Positions 8,309-15,305 of a stretch of DNA of 24,660 bases are shown in pieces. The DNA is taken from the NCBI GenBank assembly GCA_046728075.1, contig JBKPDV010000205.1, positions 1-24,660 of the forward strand. Reading direction: 5' to 3'. The position numbers and the translations under genes are program-made. This DNA comes from JBKPDV01 sp046728075 (lineage in GTDB: Bacteria > Acidobacteriota > Thermoanaerobaculia > UBA5066 > Gp7-AA6). How positions within the stretch are numbered: position 1 is the first letter of the stretch; the number at the start of each line of letters is the position of its first letter. Under the pieces are notes generated by a model. That model did not search any database and was not told the DNA's origin. It saw only the letters and a list, made by a program, of their open reading frames with translations.

Positions 8309-9409
8309 GTGAAGATCGCCATCCTCGGTACGCGCGGCATTCCGGCGCGTTATGGGGGCTTCGAGACTCTCGCCGAGGAGCTGTCGTCGCGGCTGGCGGC
8401 TCGCGGCCACGACGTCACCGTTTTCACCCGCCCGCGGTACGCGCAGCCGGGCCTAACGCAGTGGCGAGGCGCGAAGATTCGCGTGCTTCCCACGATCTCC
8501 ACCAAGTATCTCGACACGGTCGCCCACGGCTTCCTCTCCAGCATGGACGCGCTCTTTTCCGACTACGACGCGATCCTCTTCTGCAACGCGATCAACGCCC
8601 CGTTCTGCCTCCCGCCGCGGCTGGCCGGCCAGCGGGTGGTCTTGAACGTGGACGGGCTCGAGAGGAACCGGCGCAAATGGAACCTCGCCGGGCGGCTGGC
8701 CTACCGCGTCGCCGAAGTCCTCTCGACTCTCGCGCCCGACACCGTGGTGTCCGACGCGCGGGTCATCCGCGACTATTACCGCGAGACTTACGGCGCAGAA
8801 ACAATCTTCATCCCCTACGGAGGAGACCTGCCGGCTCCGAGCGGTACGGAGACTCTCACGCGGCTCGGACTCGAGCCTGAGAAGTACGTTCTCTATGTCT
8901 CGCGCCTGGAGCCGGAGAACAACGCCGACGCTGTCGTGCGAGCCTATCGGGACGTGCCGGGAGGTCTTCCTCTGGTCGTCGTCGGAGACGCCCCTTACGC
9001 GAAGGAGTACATCGCGCAAGTCCGGGCACAAGCGGACGGCCGCGTCCTTTTTCCGGGGGCGATCTACGGAGAGGGTTACCGGCAGCTATTGGCCAATGCG
9101 GCCCTCTACGTGCAGGCGACCGAGGTTGGCGGGACGCACCCGGCACTGGTCGAGGCGCTCGGTTTTGGGCGTGTGGTTTGCTACCACGATTCCCCGGAGA
9201 ACAAGGAGGTCGCTTCCGGGGCGGCGCTCCCGTTTGACGTCCGCCGACCCGCAGATCTGGCTGGCCTGATGACCGCGGTTCTGGATGATCCGGCTGCCTA
9301 CTCCGTATGGAAAGAGCGAGCCCGGGAGCGGGTCGCGCAAAAATATCGCTGGAATGACGTCGCCGACCGATACGCAGCCGTTCTTGAAGGAAAGAGCGTC
9401 ATCCCATAA
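8309..9409 (+). CDS. DUF1972 / GT4-type glycosyltransferase
   Basis: 366 residues from a GTG start. The opening MKIAILGTRGIPARYGGFETLAEEL is the hallmark of the DUF1972 N-terminal domain of rhamnosyl- and galactosyltransferases acting early in capsule and exopolysaccharide synthesis (WchF-like). The C-terminal Rossmann half has KYVLYVSRLEPENN, LVVVGDAPY and GGTHPALVEALGFGRVV, a GT-B donor site of the GT4 type. A retaining nucleotide-sugar transfer to the first sugar on undecaprenyl diphosphate is likely, given the sugar transferase just downstream. No strong ribosome site is seen; the start is fixed by the conserved N-terminus. The 42 bases before the next gene hold a GC-rich hairpin. Confidence 0.92.
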   Translation: MKIAILGTRGIPARYGGFETLAEELSSRLAARGHDVTVFTRPRYAQPGLTQWRGAKIRVLPTISTKYLDTVAHGFLSSMDALFSDYDAILFCNAINAPFCLPPRLAGQRVVLNVDGLERNRRKWNLAGRLAYRVAEVLSTLAPDTVVSDARVIRDYYRETYGAETIFIPYGGDLPAPSGTETLTRLGLEPEKYVLYVSRLEPENNADAVVRAYRDVPGGLPLVVVGDAPYAKEYIAQVRAQADGRVLFPGAIYGEGYRQLLANAALYVQATEVGGTHPALVEALGFGRVVCYHDSPENKEVASGAALPFDVRRPADLAGLMTAVLDDPAAYSVWKERARERVAQKYRWNDVADRYAAVLEGKSVIP

Positions 9410-9423
9410 CATCCGGCCGCGGC

Positions 9424-9441
9424 CGCGGCCATCTGGCCGCG
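9424..9441 (+). other. GC hairpin before the sugar transferase start
   Basis: A perfect 7-bp stem (cgcggcc / ggccgcg) with a four-base loop atct, ending 10 bases before ATG 9452. It has no T-run, so it is not a classic terminator. It could hinder ribosome access or protect mRNA. Confidence 0.4.
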
Positions 9442-9451
9442 TGCAGGTTCC

Positions 9452-10885
9452 ATGCTGAAGCAGAAAGCGCGCGCCATCGCCCTGGGAGTCCTGGCCGGGG
9501 ATCTCGCCCTCACGGCCGTCTCCCTGCCGGTGGCCTATCTTCTGCGCCACGGCGTTTTGACGTTTCTCTTCCCGACTTTCTTTCCCTCACCTCTCAACCC
9601 GATCGCTCAGTACTGGTTCCTGCTCCTTCTGATCCTTCCGATCTGGGGCCTGTTGCTCTCGGCGGCCGGCTTCTACCGCAGCCATCGCACGTTGCCGCTC
9701 GGCGAAGAGATCTGGGGCGCAATGAAAGTCTCCTTCGGGGGAACGGCGCTCCTCGCGCTCGCCGCCTACGGCTTGCGGCTGGAGTTCGTCAGCCGCTTCT
9801 TTCTGGTGGTCTTCGGTGTCGTCAACTTTTTCTTTCTGGCGACCGAGAAGGTCGCGCTGCGCCTGACGTCGCGCTTCGTGCGGGCGCGTGGTTACAACTT
9901 CCGGACCGTGCTGCTGGTCGGCACGGGCAGGAAAGCCGCGCAACTGGCGGAGTTTCTGGAGGCGCGCTCGTACTGGGGCTTCAAGGTGCTGGGCTATCTG
10001 GATGACGACAACGGCGGCGAGATTCGGCGCGATGGCCGCTGGCCGAGCCTCGGCCGGATCACCGATCTCGAGCCCGTCCTCATGCGAGAGGTGATCGACG
10101 AGGTCATCTTTCTCATCGAGAAGGGGAGGCTCCAGCAATACGAAGAGGCGCTCCTGGTGGCCGAGCGGCACGGTGTCCGGGCCCACGTCTCGCTCGATAT
10201 CTTTCCGCACGTGCTCGCGCGCCCGGTGCTCGAAGAGCTCGACGGGATTCCACTGCTCTCCTTCACGACGACCCCGTCCAACCCCCTGCAGCTGACCGTC
10301 AAGCGGGCGATCGACCTGGCCGTGTCCTCCCTGTTATTCCTTGCGACGCTGCCGATCCAGGCGGTCTCCGTACTGGCGATCAAGCTCTCGTCTCCCGGCC
10401 CGATCTACTTCCGGCAGACCCGCTGCGGCCTGAACGGCCGTCTCTTCAAATTGATGAAGTTCCGCACGATGTACGAGGGCGCGGAGGACCACCTCCACGA
10501 GATCTCCCACTTGAACGAAATGACGGGACCCGTCTTCAAAGCTTCGAAGGACCCGCGTTTGACGCTGGTAGGTCGGATCCTGCGCCGTCTATCGATCGAC
10601 GAGCTGCCGCAGCTCTGGAACGTGATCCGGGGCGATATGAGTCTCGTGGGCCCGCGGCCTCCCCTGCCCGAAGAGGTCGCCCGCTACGCGCCCTGGCAGC
10701 GCCGCCGCTTGAGCATGAAGCCCGGGATCACCTGTCTCTGGCAGGTCTCGGGTCGCAACGAAGTGGACTTCGACCGCTGGATGGAGATGGACCTGAAGTA
10801 CATCGACACATGGTCACCGATGCTGGATCTGAAGATTCTTCTGAAGACCGTACCGGCGGTCTTGTCGGGAAGGGGAGCGAGATAA
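9452..10885 (+). CDS. polyprenyl-phosphate sugar-1-phosphate transferase (WbaP/ExoY type)
   Basis: Integral inner-membrane enzyme (477 aa) that starts glycan synthesis by moving a sugar-1-phosphate from a nucleotide sugar to undecaprenyl phosphate. The N-terminal half has about four membrane segments (near residues 8-30, 52-72, 92-108, 113-132). A cytoplasmic CoA-binding-like Rossmann domain follows (VLLVGTGRKAAQLAEFL, VLGYLDDD). A further membrane helix (about 285-308) leads into the catalytic domain with KFRTM (336-340), DELPQLWNV (from 383) and VGPRPPLP (399-406). All expected catalytic-domain landmarks are present. Which sugar it uses (glucose or galactose is usual for this class) cannot be told. 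It closes the polysaccharide run and meets the hfq-like gene tail to tail. Confidence 0.95.
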   Translation: MLKQKARAIALGVLAGDLALTAVSLPVAYLLRHGVLTFLFPTFFPSPLNPIAQYWFLLLLILPIWGLLLSAAGFYRSHRTLPLGEEIWGAMKVSFGGTALLALAAYGLRLEFVSRFFLVVFGVVNFFFLATEKVALRLTSRFVRARGYNFRTVLLVGTGRKAAQLAEFLEARSYWGFKVLGYLDDDNGGEIRRDGRWPSLGRITDLEPVLMREVIDEVIFLIEKGRLQQYEEALLVAERHGVRAHVSLDIFPHVLARPVLEELDGIPLLSFTTTPSNPLQLTVKRAIDLAVSSLLFLATLPIQAVSVLAIKLSSPGPIYFRQTRCGLNGRLFKLMKFRTMYEGAEDHLHEISHLNEMTGPVFKASKDPRLTLVGRILRRLSIDELPQLWNVIRGDMSLVGPRPPLPEEVARYAPWQRRRLSMKPGITCLWQVSGRNEVDFDRWMEMDLKYIDTWSPMLDLKILLKTVPAVLSGRGAR

Positions 10886-10917
10886 TTTCGAATTTCGAAA
10901 TTCGAATTTCGAAATTC
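10884..10917. repeat. AATTTCG heptamer tract forming a 28-bp perfect palindrome
   Basis: Units aatttcg, aatttcg, aaattcg, aatttcg, aaattc have period seven, and the tract overlaps the TAA stop of the sugar transferase. Bases 10890-10917 read identically on both strands. It lies between two converging genes, so a bidirectional terminator is plausible. The AT-rich composition contrasts sharply with the GC-rich surroundings. Confidence 0.8.
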
Positions 10918-10921
10918 TGTC

Positions 10922-11293
10922 CTACCTGTTCCCGCCACCTCCGCGCTCCTCGTCCTGCTTGAAAAGGTACTTGATGGAGGTCTTCGGGATGAGCAGATTG
11001 GGTCCGCGGTCGCGGTTCACTTTCAGGCAGTTCTTGTCGTACCACTCGATCCAGCCGCGGATCTCCTCCCCGTCATTCAACACGACGACCATCGGAGTCT
11101 TCGCGGCCATCTGCTTGATGTAGTAGTAGCTCTCGGCATTGGTTTGCTCGGCCGGGCTCTGCTTGCGCTGCTGAAAGGTGCGGGTCGGGTATCGCTCGGC
11201 CATATCCGAGAGGTTCGGTCGTATCAGCTTTCTGTTGCCCGGGGCCTCGTCATCGGGGCGATGCGCGATCCCTGGCGGGTTGCGGTTCGGCAC
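10922..11293 (-). CDS. hfq: Hfq-like Sm RNA chaperone
   Basis: 123 residues from GTG 11293. The Sm fold covers about residues 55-117: AESYYYIKQMAAKTPMVVV, then the Sm1-like LNDGEEIRGWIEWYDKNCLKV and the Sm2-like NLLIPKTSIKYLFK. Family role: a hexameric cytoplasmic ring that pairs small RNAs with mRNAs. The usual Sm2 signature (YKHAI) is IPKTSI here, and a basic, proline-rich N-terminal extension of about 50 residues is unusual. The start is uncertain: the GTG has a GGGAG 17 bases upstream, while ATG 11203 (MAERYPTRTF) has no ribosome site but would still keep the whole Sm domain. The C-tail is short and glycine-rich (EERGGGGNR). It lies 46 bases downstream of ricT on the same strand and is probably co-transcribed. 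Confidence 0.8.
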   Translation of the reverse strand: MPNRNPPGIAHRPDDEAPGNRKLIRPNLSDMAERYPTRTFQQRKQSPAEQTNAESYYYIKQMAAKTPMVVVLNDGEEIRGWIEWYDKNCLKVNRDRGPNLLIPKTSIKYLFKQDEERGGGGNR

Positions 11294-11339
11294 GGCTGTC
11301 TCTCTTGCTCCCGGTCAGGCGGGATGCTTTCCTTGGCTT

Positions 11340-12089
11340 TCAAACGACCGCTTCAGGCGAAATATTCTGAGATTTACGACCCGAGGAGGCCTCGGCGGGC
11401 TTCCCGCCCTCGTCCTCGTAGGCCAGGCAGCACATCAACCGGCCGCACATCCCCGATATCTTTGAAGGGTTGAGGGAAAGGTTCTGGTTTTTCGCCATTT
11501 TGATCGTCACGGGATGGAAACCCTTCAAAAACGTGGAGCAGCAGAGTGTCAGACCGCACGGCCCGATCCCACCCCGTATCTTGGTCTCATCCCGGGGGCC
11601 GATCTGGCGCATCTCGATGCGCAACGGGTATTTCAGGGCGAGATCCGCCACCAGCCTGCGATAGTCGATCCTGCTCTCGGAAGTGTAATAGACAGTGTAT
11701 TTACGGCCATCGAAGCTCTCCTCGGTACGAATCAGCTTCATCGGCATTCGCCGTTCGGTGGCCATCTCCGCGACGTCCTGGAAGAACTTCTTTTCCCGGG
11801 AAGCCTTGGCCTCGTAGCTTGCCAGATCGACGTCCGTTGCCGTTCGGACCAGCTTCCGGGCATCCTTCAACTGGCACTGTTTGACGATCAAAGGGCGCAG
11901 GGTCATCACCTGGGCGTACTCGAGCCCCTGGTCTCCTTCGACCACGACCCGCTGCCCCTTCGCGAGGGCCGCTCCCTGCGCATCGCAGAAGACAACCCTG
12001 CCATCTTCGTTCTCATTGATCCGGACGCCGACGTAGTGGCCTCCGGGATTGAAAGCGTTTCCACCAGAACAACCGCCGCAACCAGACAT
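11340..12089 (-). CDS. ricT: PSP1-domain protein, RicT/YaaT family
   Basis: 249 residues. In Bacillus subtilis this family works with RicA and RicF in a cytoplasmic iron-sulfur complex affecting RNase Y-dependent mRNA maturation; whether that holds here is unknown. The N-terminus MSGCGGCSGG is cysteine-rich. The PSP1 core is recognised by RRMPMKLIRTEESFDGRKYTVYY-type sequence, RVDFR-like SRIDYRRLV, IGPRDETKIRGGIGPCG and MCGRLMCCLAYE, with CG..LCC and C....CC cysteine clusters suited to bind a cluster. ATG 12089 is chosen because GGAGG lies five bases upstream (12095-12099 on the complementary strand). The frame is open for another 133 codons, but that part is arginine-rich and arises from the hairpin repeats. 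Confidence 0.92.
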   Translation of the reverse strand: MSGCGGCSGGNAFNPGGHYVGVRINENEDGRVVFCDAQGAALAKGQRVVVEGDQGLEYAQVMTLRPLIVKQCQLKDARKLVRTATDVDLASYEAKASREKKFFQDVAEMATERRMPMKLIRTEESFDGRKYTVYYTSESRIDYRRLVADLALKYPLRIEMRQIGPRDETKIRGGIGPCGLTLCCSTFLKGFHPVTIKMAKNQNLSLNPSKISGMCGRLMCCLAYEDEGGKPAEASSGRKSQNISPEAVV

Positions 12090-12125
12090 GACCCCCTCCA
12101 AAGTCCTTACGATAGCACCATTTAA

Positions 12126-12425
12126 CCGTCGCCTCCGCTTGCTCGGGATCTGCGCCTTTCGGCGCACCGGCCCGCGGCTCGCCCAAAGGGGCTCGAACCG
12201 TCGCTTCCGCTTACTCGGGAGCTGCGCCTGTCGGCGCACCGGCTCGCGGCTCGCCCAAAGGGGCTCGACCGCGAGCCTGGTCCCTCGCGCGCTCTCGCTC
12301 CCGCGGCGCACACGTCGCTTCCGCTTCCTCCGGACCTGCGCCTTCGGCGCACCGGCGCTCGGCTCGGCCAAAGGGCCTCGACCGAGCACCTGGTCCCTCG
12401 GGCTCTCACGCTCCCGCGGCGTGCG
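12126..12425 (-). repeat. three-copy hairpin-forming repeat array upstream of ricT
   Basis: Copies on the + strand: 12126-12196, 12198-12268 with an extension to about 12311, and 12313-12381 with an extension to about 12425. The 71-base core is very similar in all three. The extension (about 43 bases, ending in the ctcccgcggcg element) occurs only in the last two. In the ricT sense each core holds a hairpin tgcgcc-gaaa-ggcgca (loop gaca in copy 2, gaa in copy 3) and a second hairpin gccccuuugggc. In copy 3 the second stem becomes ggcccuuuggcc, exchanging one C-G pair for G-C. The stretch 12090-12502 has no convincing gene. It could be a structured 5' leader, a REP-like mobile repeat or an RNA-protein binding region. 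Confidence 0.75.
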
Positions 12426-12502
12426 CCTCCTCCCCTCTGGGAGACTACGCGCGCCGCGGCCCAGATTGTTTCTTGGTCGGCGAGACAAGAAGCCTTGGGG
12501 CT

Positions 12503-12814
12503 TTAAGAGATTTCCGAGACGAGGCGTTCGAGGGAGTCTGAGAGGGATCCCGGCGGCAGTGGGGAGACGCCGTGTGACGGTGAGGGGCTTACCGCGAAGA
12601 TGGGCGGGGGGGCGGGATTGTCTTCGCGGATCGCCGCGGCAATCTCTTCGTTTTCTTTCCCGGCCCAGAGCAGAACCGCGTCGATCCGGCGGTTGCGGCC
12701 GAGGGTCTCGACGGCGCTTTCCAGGCCGGCCGCATGAAGGACCTCGACCGATGGAGCGGCGAGAACAGCAGGCTCAGTCTGGCCGAGAGCGCCGACGATG
12801 AGGACCGTGAGCAT
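12503..12814 (-). CDS. small receiver-like protein lacking a phosphoacceptor site
   Basis: 103 residues. ATG 12814 has a strong ribosome site (GGAGGGAG at 12821-12828, six-base spacing). Alternating hydrophobic strands and helices (MLTVLIVGAL, VEVLHAAG, IDAVLLWAG, PPIFAVSPSP, SLERLVSEI) look like a shortened response-regulator receiver. There is no acidic pair after strand 1, and strand 3 ends LLWAGKE instead of LLDxxMP, so it should not be phosphorylated. It starts 20 bases after the stop of the CAP gene and is probably its operon partner. The receiver-like fold is my inference from the pattern; the function is unknown. Confidence 0.7.
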   Translation of the reverse strand: MLTVLIVGALGQTEPAVLAAPSVEVLHAAGLESAVETLGRNRRIDAVLLWAGKENEEIAAAIREDNPAPPPIFAVSPSPSHGVSPLPPGSLSDSLERLVSEIS

Positions 12815-12834
12815 TTCGGCCTCCCTCCCCGGCT

Positions 12835-13827
12835 CTATTCGAACCAGAGAGACGCCGCGGCGCGCGGTTTGGGTCGGCCTCCCGACTTGTCCGAAGTGTA
12901 GAAGAGGAATGTGTAGAGCCCCGGGGCCGAAGGTACAAACTCGAAGGAGAAAGAGTGGTCGGGACGGATCCGAAGCCGATCCTCGCTCGTTGTGCCGATC
13001 ACGTGCATGAGCCGGTAGCCTTCGGGAATGAAGGAGAGCCTCGCCTCCGGATAAGCATAGCTCGTGCGTCCGCTGGCCTCCGCCCGGGAGAGAGTCCTGG
13101 GCGGCGGCTCGCGGGCGATCGTGACGAACGAGACGGTCGAGATTCCCAGGGGCCGACCCTCGAAAAGGACTCCGGCACGCCGGGATCTCGAGGCCGAGAG
13201 GCTCAAGCGCGCGAGGCCCCGCACGAGAAACTCCTGCGCCATCTGAAAGCGGCCGTTCTCCGCGGCCCACCCCACGCCCACGTGCGTGGCCTCGGGATCC
13301 AGAATCGTTCGCCGATGACCGTCCGACGGCGGTTTTTCCCGGAGCATGTCTTCGTGTCCGTCCAGCGCGAGGCGCACGAACGGTTCGGTGAATTTCGCGG
13401 CGGTGGTGATCCAGGAGAACGAATTCTCCGACTGCATTCCGAAGACTCCGTCGAAGCCCATGCGGGCATAGGGGGGGACGCCATTGGTCAGAAAGTGGCC
13501 CCTGGACTTTTCGGCCACCTGGCGAGCGCAGAAATCGTCCGCCACCTTCGAGGCGGCCTCGTCCCACTCCACAACCGGCAGTCCGGCCGCGGTGCGGTCC
13601 CGGTTGATCCTCTCGAAGACCGCCCGTTTGACGGGCTCGTCGGGAAGGGCCGGGACCGGATAAGTCTCCACGCGCGGCGAATCGAGTCGCGGCAGCCTGA
13701 GCTTGAGCGCAGGGGAGTCTCCCCGAATCCCGCGGGCGGGCGAGGCCGCGAGGGCCGCGGCCAGAACGACTCGAGAGAGGACCCTCGAGAGGCCGACCGA
13801 TCCGCGGCTAAGATGCGCAGAGATCAT
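12835..13827 (-). CDS. secreted CAP/SCP-domain protein
   Basis: 330 residues. A signal peptide is evident (VGLSRVLSRVVLAAALAASPARG). The CAP domain spans about residues 65-205: VFERINRDRTAAGLPVVEWD, AEKSRGHFLTNG, QSENSFSW, PSDGHRRTILDPEATHVGVGWA, FQMAQEFLVRG, with the expected His and Glu positions around the central cavity (SRGH, SEN, DGHR). A beta-rich C-terminal domain (about 210-330, ending LYTFLFYTSDKSGG and ASLWFE) follows and is not assigned. Bacterial CAP proteins are extracytoplasmic and mostly of unknown activity; some bind lipids. ATG 13827 puts a proper signal sequence at the N-terminus. It is divergent from the phosphohexomutase with an 86-base gap that may hold both promoters. 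Confidence 0.88.
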   Translation of the reverse strand: MISAHLSRGSVGLSRVLSRVVLAAALAASPARGIRGDSPALKLRLPRLDSPRVETYPVPALPDEPVKRAVFERINRDRTAAGLPVVEWDEAASKVADDFCARQVAEKSRGHFLTNGVPPYARMGFDGVFGMQSENSFSWITTAAKFTEPFVRLALDGHEDMLREKPPSDGHRRTILDPEATHVGVGWAAENGRFQMAQEFLVRGLARLSLSASRSRRAGVLFEGRPLGISTVSFVTIAREPPPRTLSRAEASGRTSYAYPEARLSFIPEGYRLMHVIGTTSEDRLRIRPDHSFSFEFVPSAPGLYTFLFYTSDKSGGRPKPRAAASLWFE

Positions 13828-13913
13828 GCTGTGCCAATTCTCCTTCTGCCGTGGGAACGCGTGGAGCCGAGAGAACTCTTCCCACCGAAACGGCCTGAGG
13901 AGGAGATCCAGTC

Positions 13914-15305
13914 ATGGGTGAAATCAAGTTCGGGACTTCGGGCTGGCGCGCTGTCCTGGCGGAGGAATTTACCTTCGGCAACGCCCGCCGCGTCGTGGAA
14001 GCCATCGCGAGGGTCTTGACCGCGGACGGTCGAAAGGGAGCCCGGGTCCTGGTGGGCTATGACACGCGCTTTCTCGCCGGGCGCTTCGCCGCCGAGGCGG
14101 CCCGCATTCTCGGCCGGTCGGGATTCGAAGCGGTCCAGTCGGCTCGGCCGGTGCCCACACCCGTGCTCGCCTTCGAGATTCGCCGCCAGGCGGCAGCCGG
14201 GGGCGTCAATTTCACCGCGAGCCACAACCCTCCGCAATACCTCGGCATCAAGTTTTCGACCGGCGACGGCGCGCCCGCCTTACCCGAGGTGACGAGCAGA
14301 ATCGAGGCGGAGATCGCGCAGATTCCGGAAGTCGCCCCACCGCCTCCTTCGGACGTGCCCGCGTTCGACCCGGTGCCGGAGTATCTGCGTGACCTGCACA
14401 CGAAAGTGAAAGCCGCCGAAGTCGCCGGCGGAGATCCCCATTTCTCGCTCGATTTTCGGTTTGGGACGTCATCGGGGTTTCTCGACGCGTACCTGGAGTC
14501 CGCCCGAGTGCGAATGCTCCGGATGAACGCGAATCCCGATCCGCTCTTTGGCGGAGAGTCTCCGCAGTGCGGCGAAAAGGAGCTCGTGAAACTGGGCGAG
14601 CAAGTCCGTCAGAACCACTCGCGCCTGGGACTCGCGTGCGACGGAGATGCCGATCGATTCGGCGTGTGCGACGAAAAGGGGGTGTATGCCTCGCCCAACC
14701 TGCTGCTCGCACTCCTGTTTCACGACCTGCTCGCCCGCAAAGGGCGCCGCGGAGGCGTGGCCCGGAGTGTGGCGACAACCCACGCTCTCGATGCGCTGGC
14801 CGAGAAATACGGCGTGCCGCACTTCGAAACGCCCGTGGGCTTCAAATACATCGGGGAGAAGCTGATTGCCAGAGAGATCATCTTCGGAGGAGAAGAGAGC
14901 GCGGGCCTGACGATCGAGGGGCACGTGCCGGAGAAAGACGGCATCCTGGCGGACCTTCTCGTGGCCGAGATGGTGGGCGGCAGCGGACGGACGATTTCCG
15001 AGCTCTCGGCGGCGCTCGACTCCGAGATCGGCCCTTACCGATCCGCCCGGGTCGACCTGCCGCTCTCTCCCGAGGAACGGACGAGGCTCGGACAGATTCG
15101 TGCTGCGCCGCCCGACTCGCTGGCGGGACGCCGGATCGCGTCGGTCAACAAGCTCGATGGAATCAAGTTGATTTTCGAGGATGGTTCGTGGATTCTGGTT
15201 CGAGAGTCGGGAACCGAACCTTTGGCCAGACTGTACGTGGAAGCGCACTCCGAGAAAGACGTTCAGACGATCGTGGACGCGGGACGGGAGATGCTGAAGG
15301 TTTGA
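13914..15305 (+). CDS. phosphoglucomutase/phosphomannomutase family enzyme
   Basis: Cytoplasmic alpha-D-phosphohexomutase (463 aa) interconverting sugar 1- and 6-phosphates through a phosphoserine. Seen in order: KFGTSGWRA at the N-terminus, the catalytic TASHNPPQYLGIK with S103, the metal loop CDGDADRF (242-249), the sugar-binding GGEESAGLTIEGHVPEKDGI, and the phosphate-binding RESGTEPLARLYVE at the C-terminus. AGGAGGAG at 13898-13905 sits eight bases before the ATG. Substrate (glucose, mannose or glucosamine) is not decided by these motifs. It could supply sugar-nucleotide precursors for the polysaccharide cluster upstream. Its TGA overlaps the TTG of enolase (15302-15305). Confidence 0.96.
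   Translation: MGEIKFGTSGWRAVLAEEFTFGNARRVVEAIARVLTADGRKGARVLVGYDTRFLAGRFAAEAARILGRSGFEAVQSARPVPTPVLAFEIRRQAAAGGVNFTASHNPPQYLGIKFSTGDGAPALPEVTSRIEAEIAQIPEVAPPPPSDVPAFDPVPEYLRDLHTKVKAAEVAGGDPHFSLDFRFGTSSGFLDAYLESARVRMLRMNANPDPLFGGESPQCGEKELVKLGEQVRQNHSRLGLACDGDADRFGVCDEKGVYASPNLLLALLFHDLLARKGRRGGVARSVATTHALDALAEKYGVPHFETPVGFKYIGEKLIAREIIFGGEESAGLTIEGHVPEKDGILADLLVAEMVGGSGRTISELSAALDSEIGPYRSARVDLPLSPEERTRLGQIRAAPPDSLAGRRIASVNKLDGIKLIFEDGSWILVRESGTEPLARLYVEAHSEKDVQTIVDAGREMLKV

Noticed and set aside
12126..12425. CRISPR array
   Set aside because: Units are 71-115 bases, nearly contiguous, with no unique spacers and no cas genes.
12090..12488. 133-residue arginine-rich extension of RicT
   Set aside because: It is translated from the hairpin repeats, and a strong ribosome site precedes ATG 12089.
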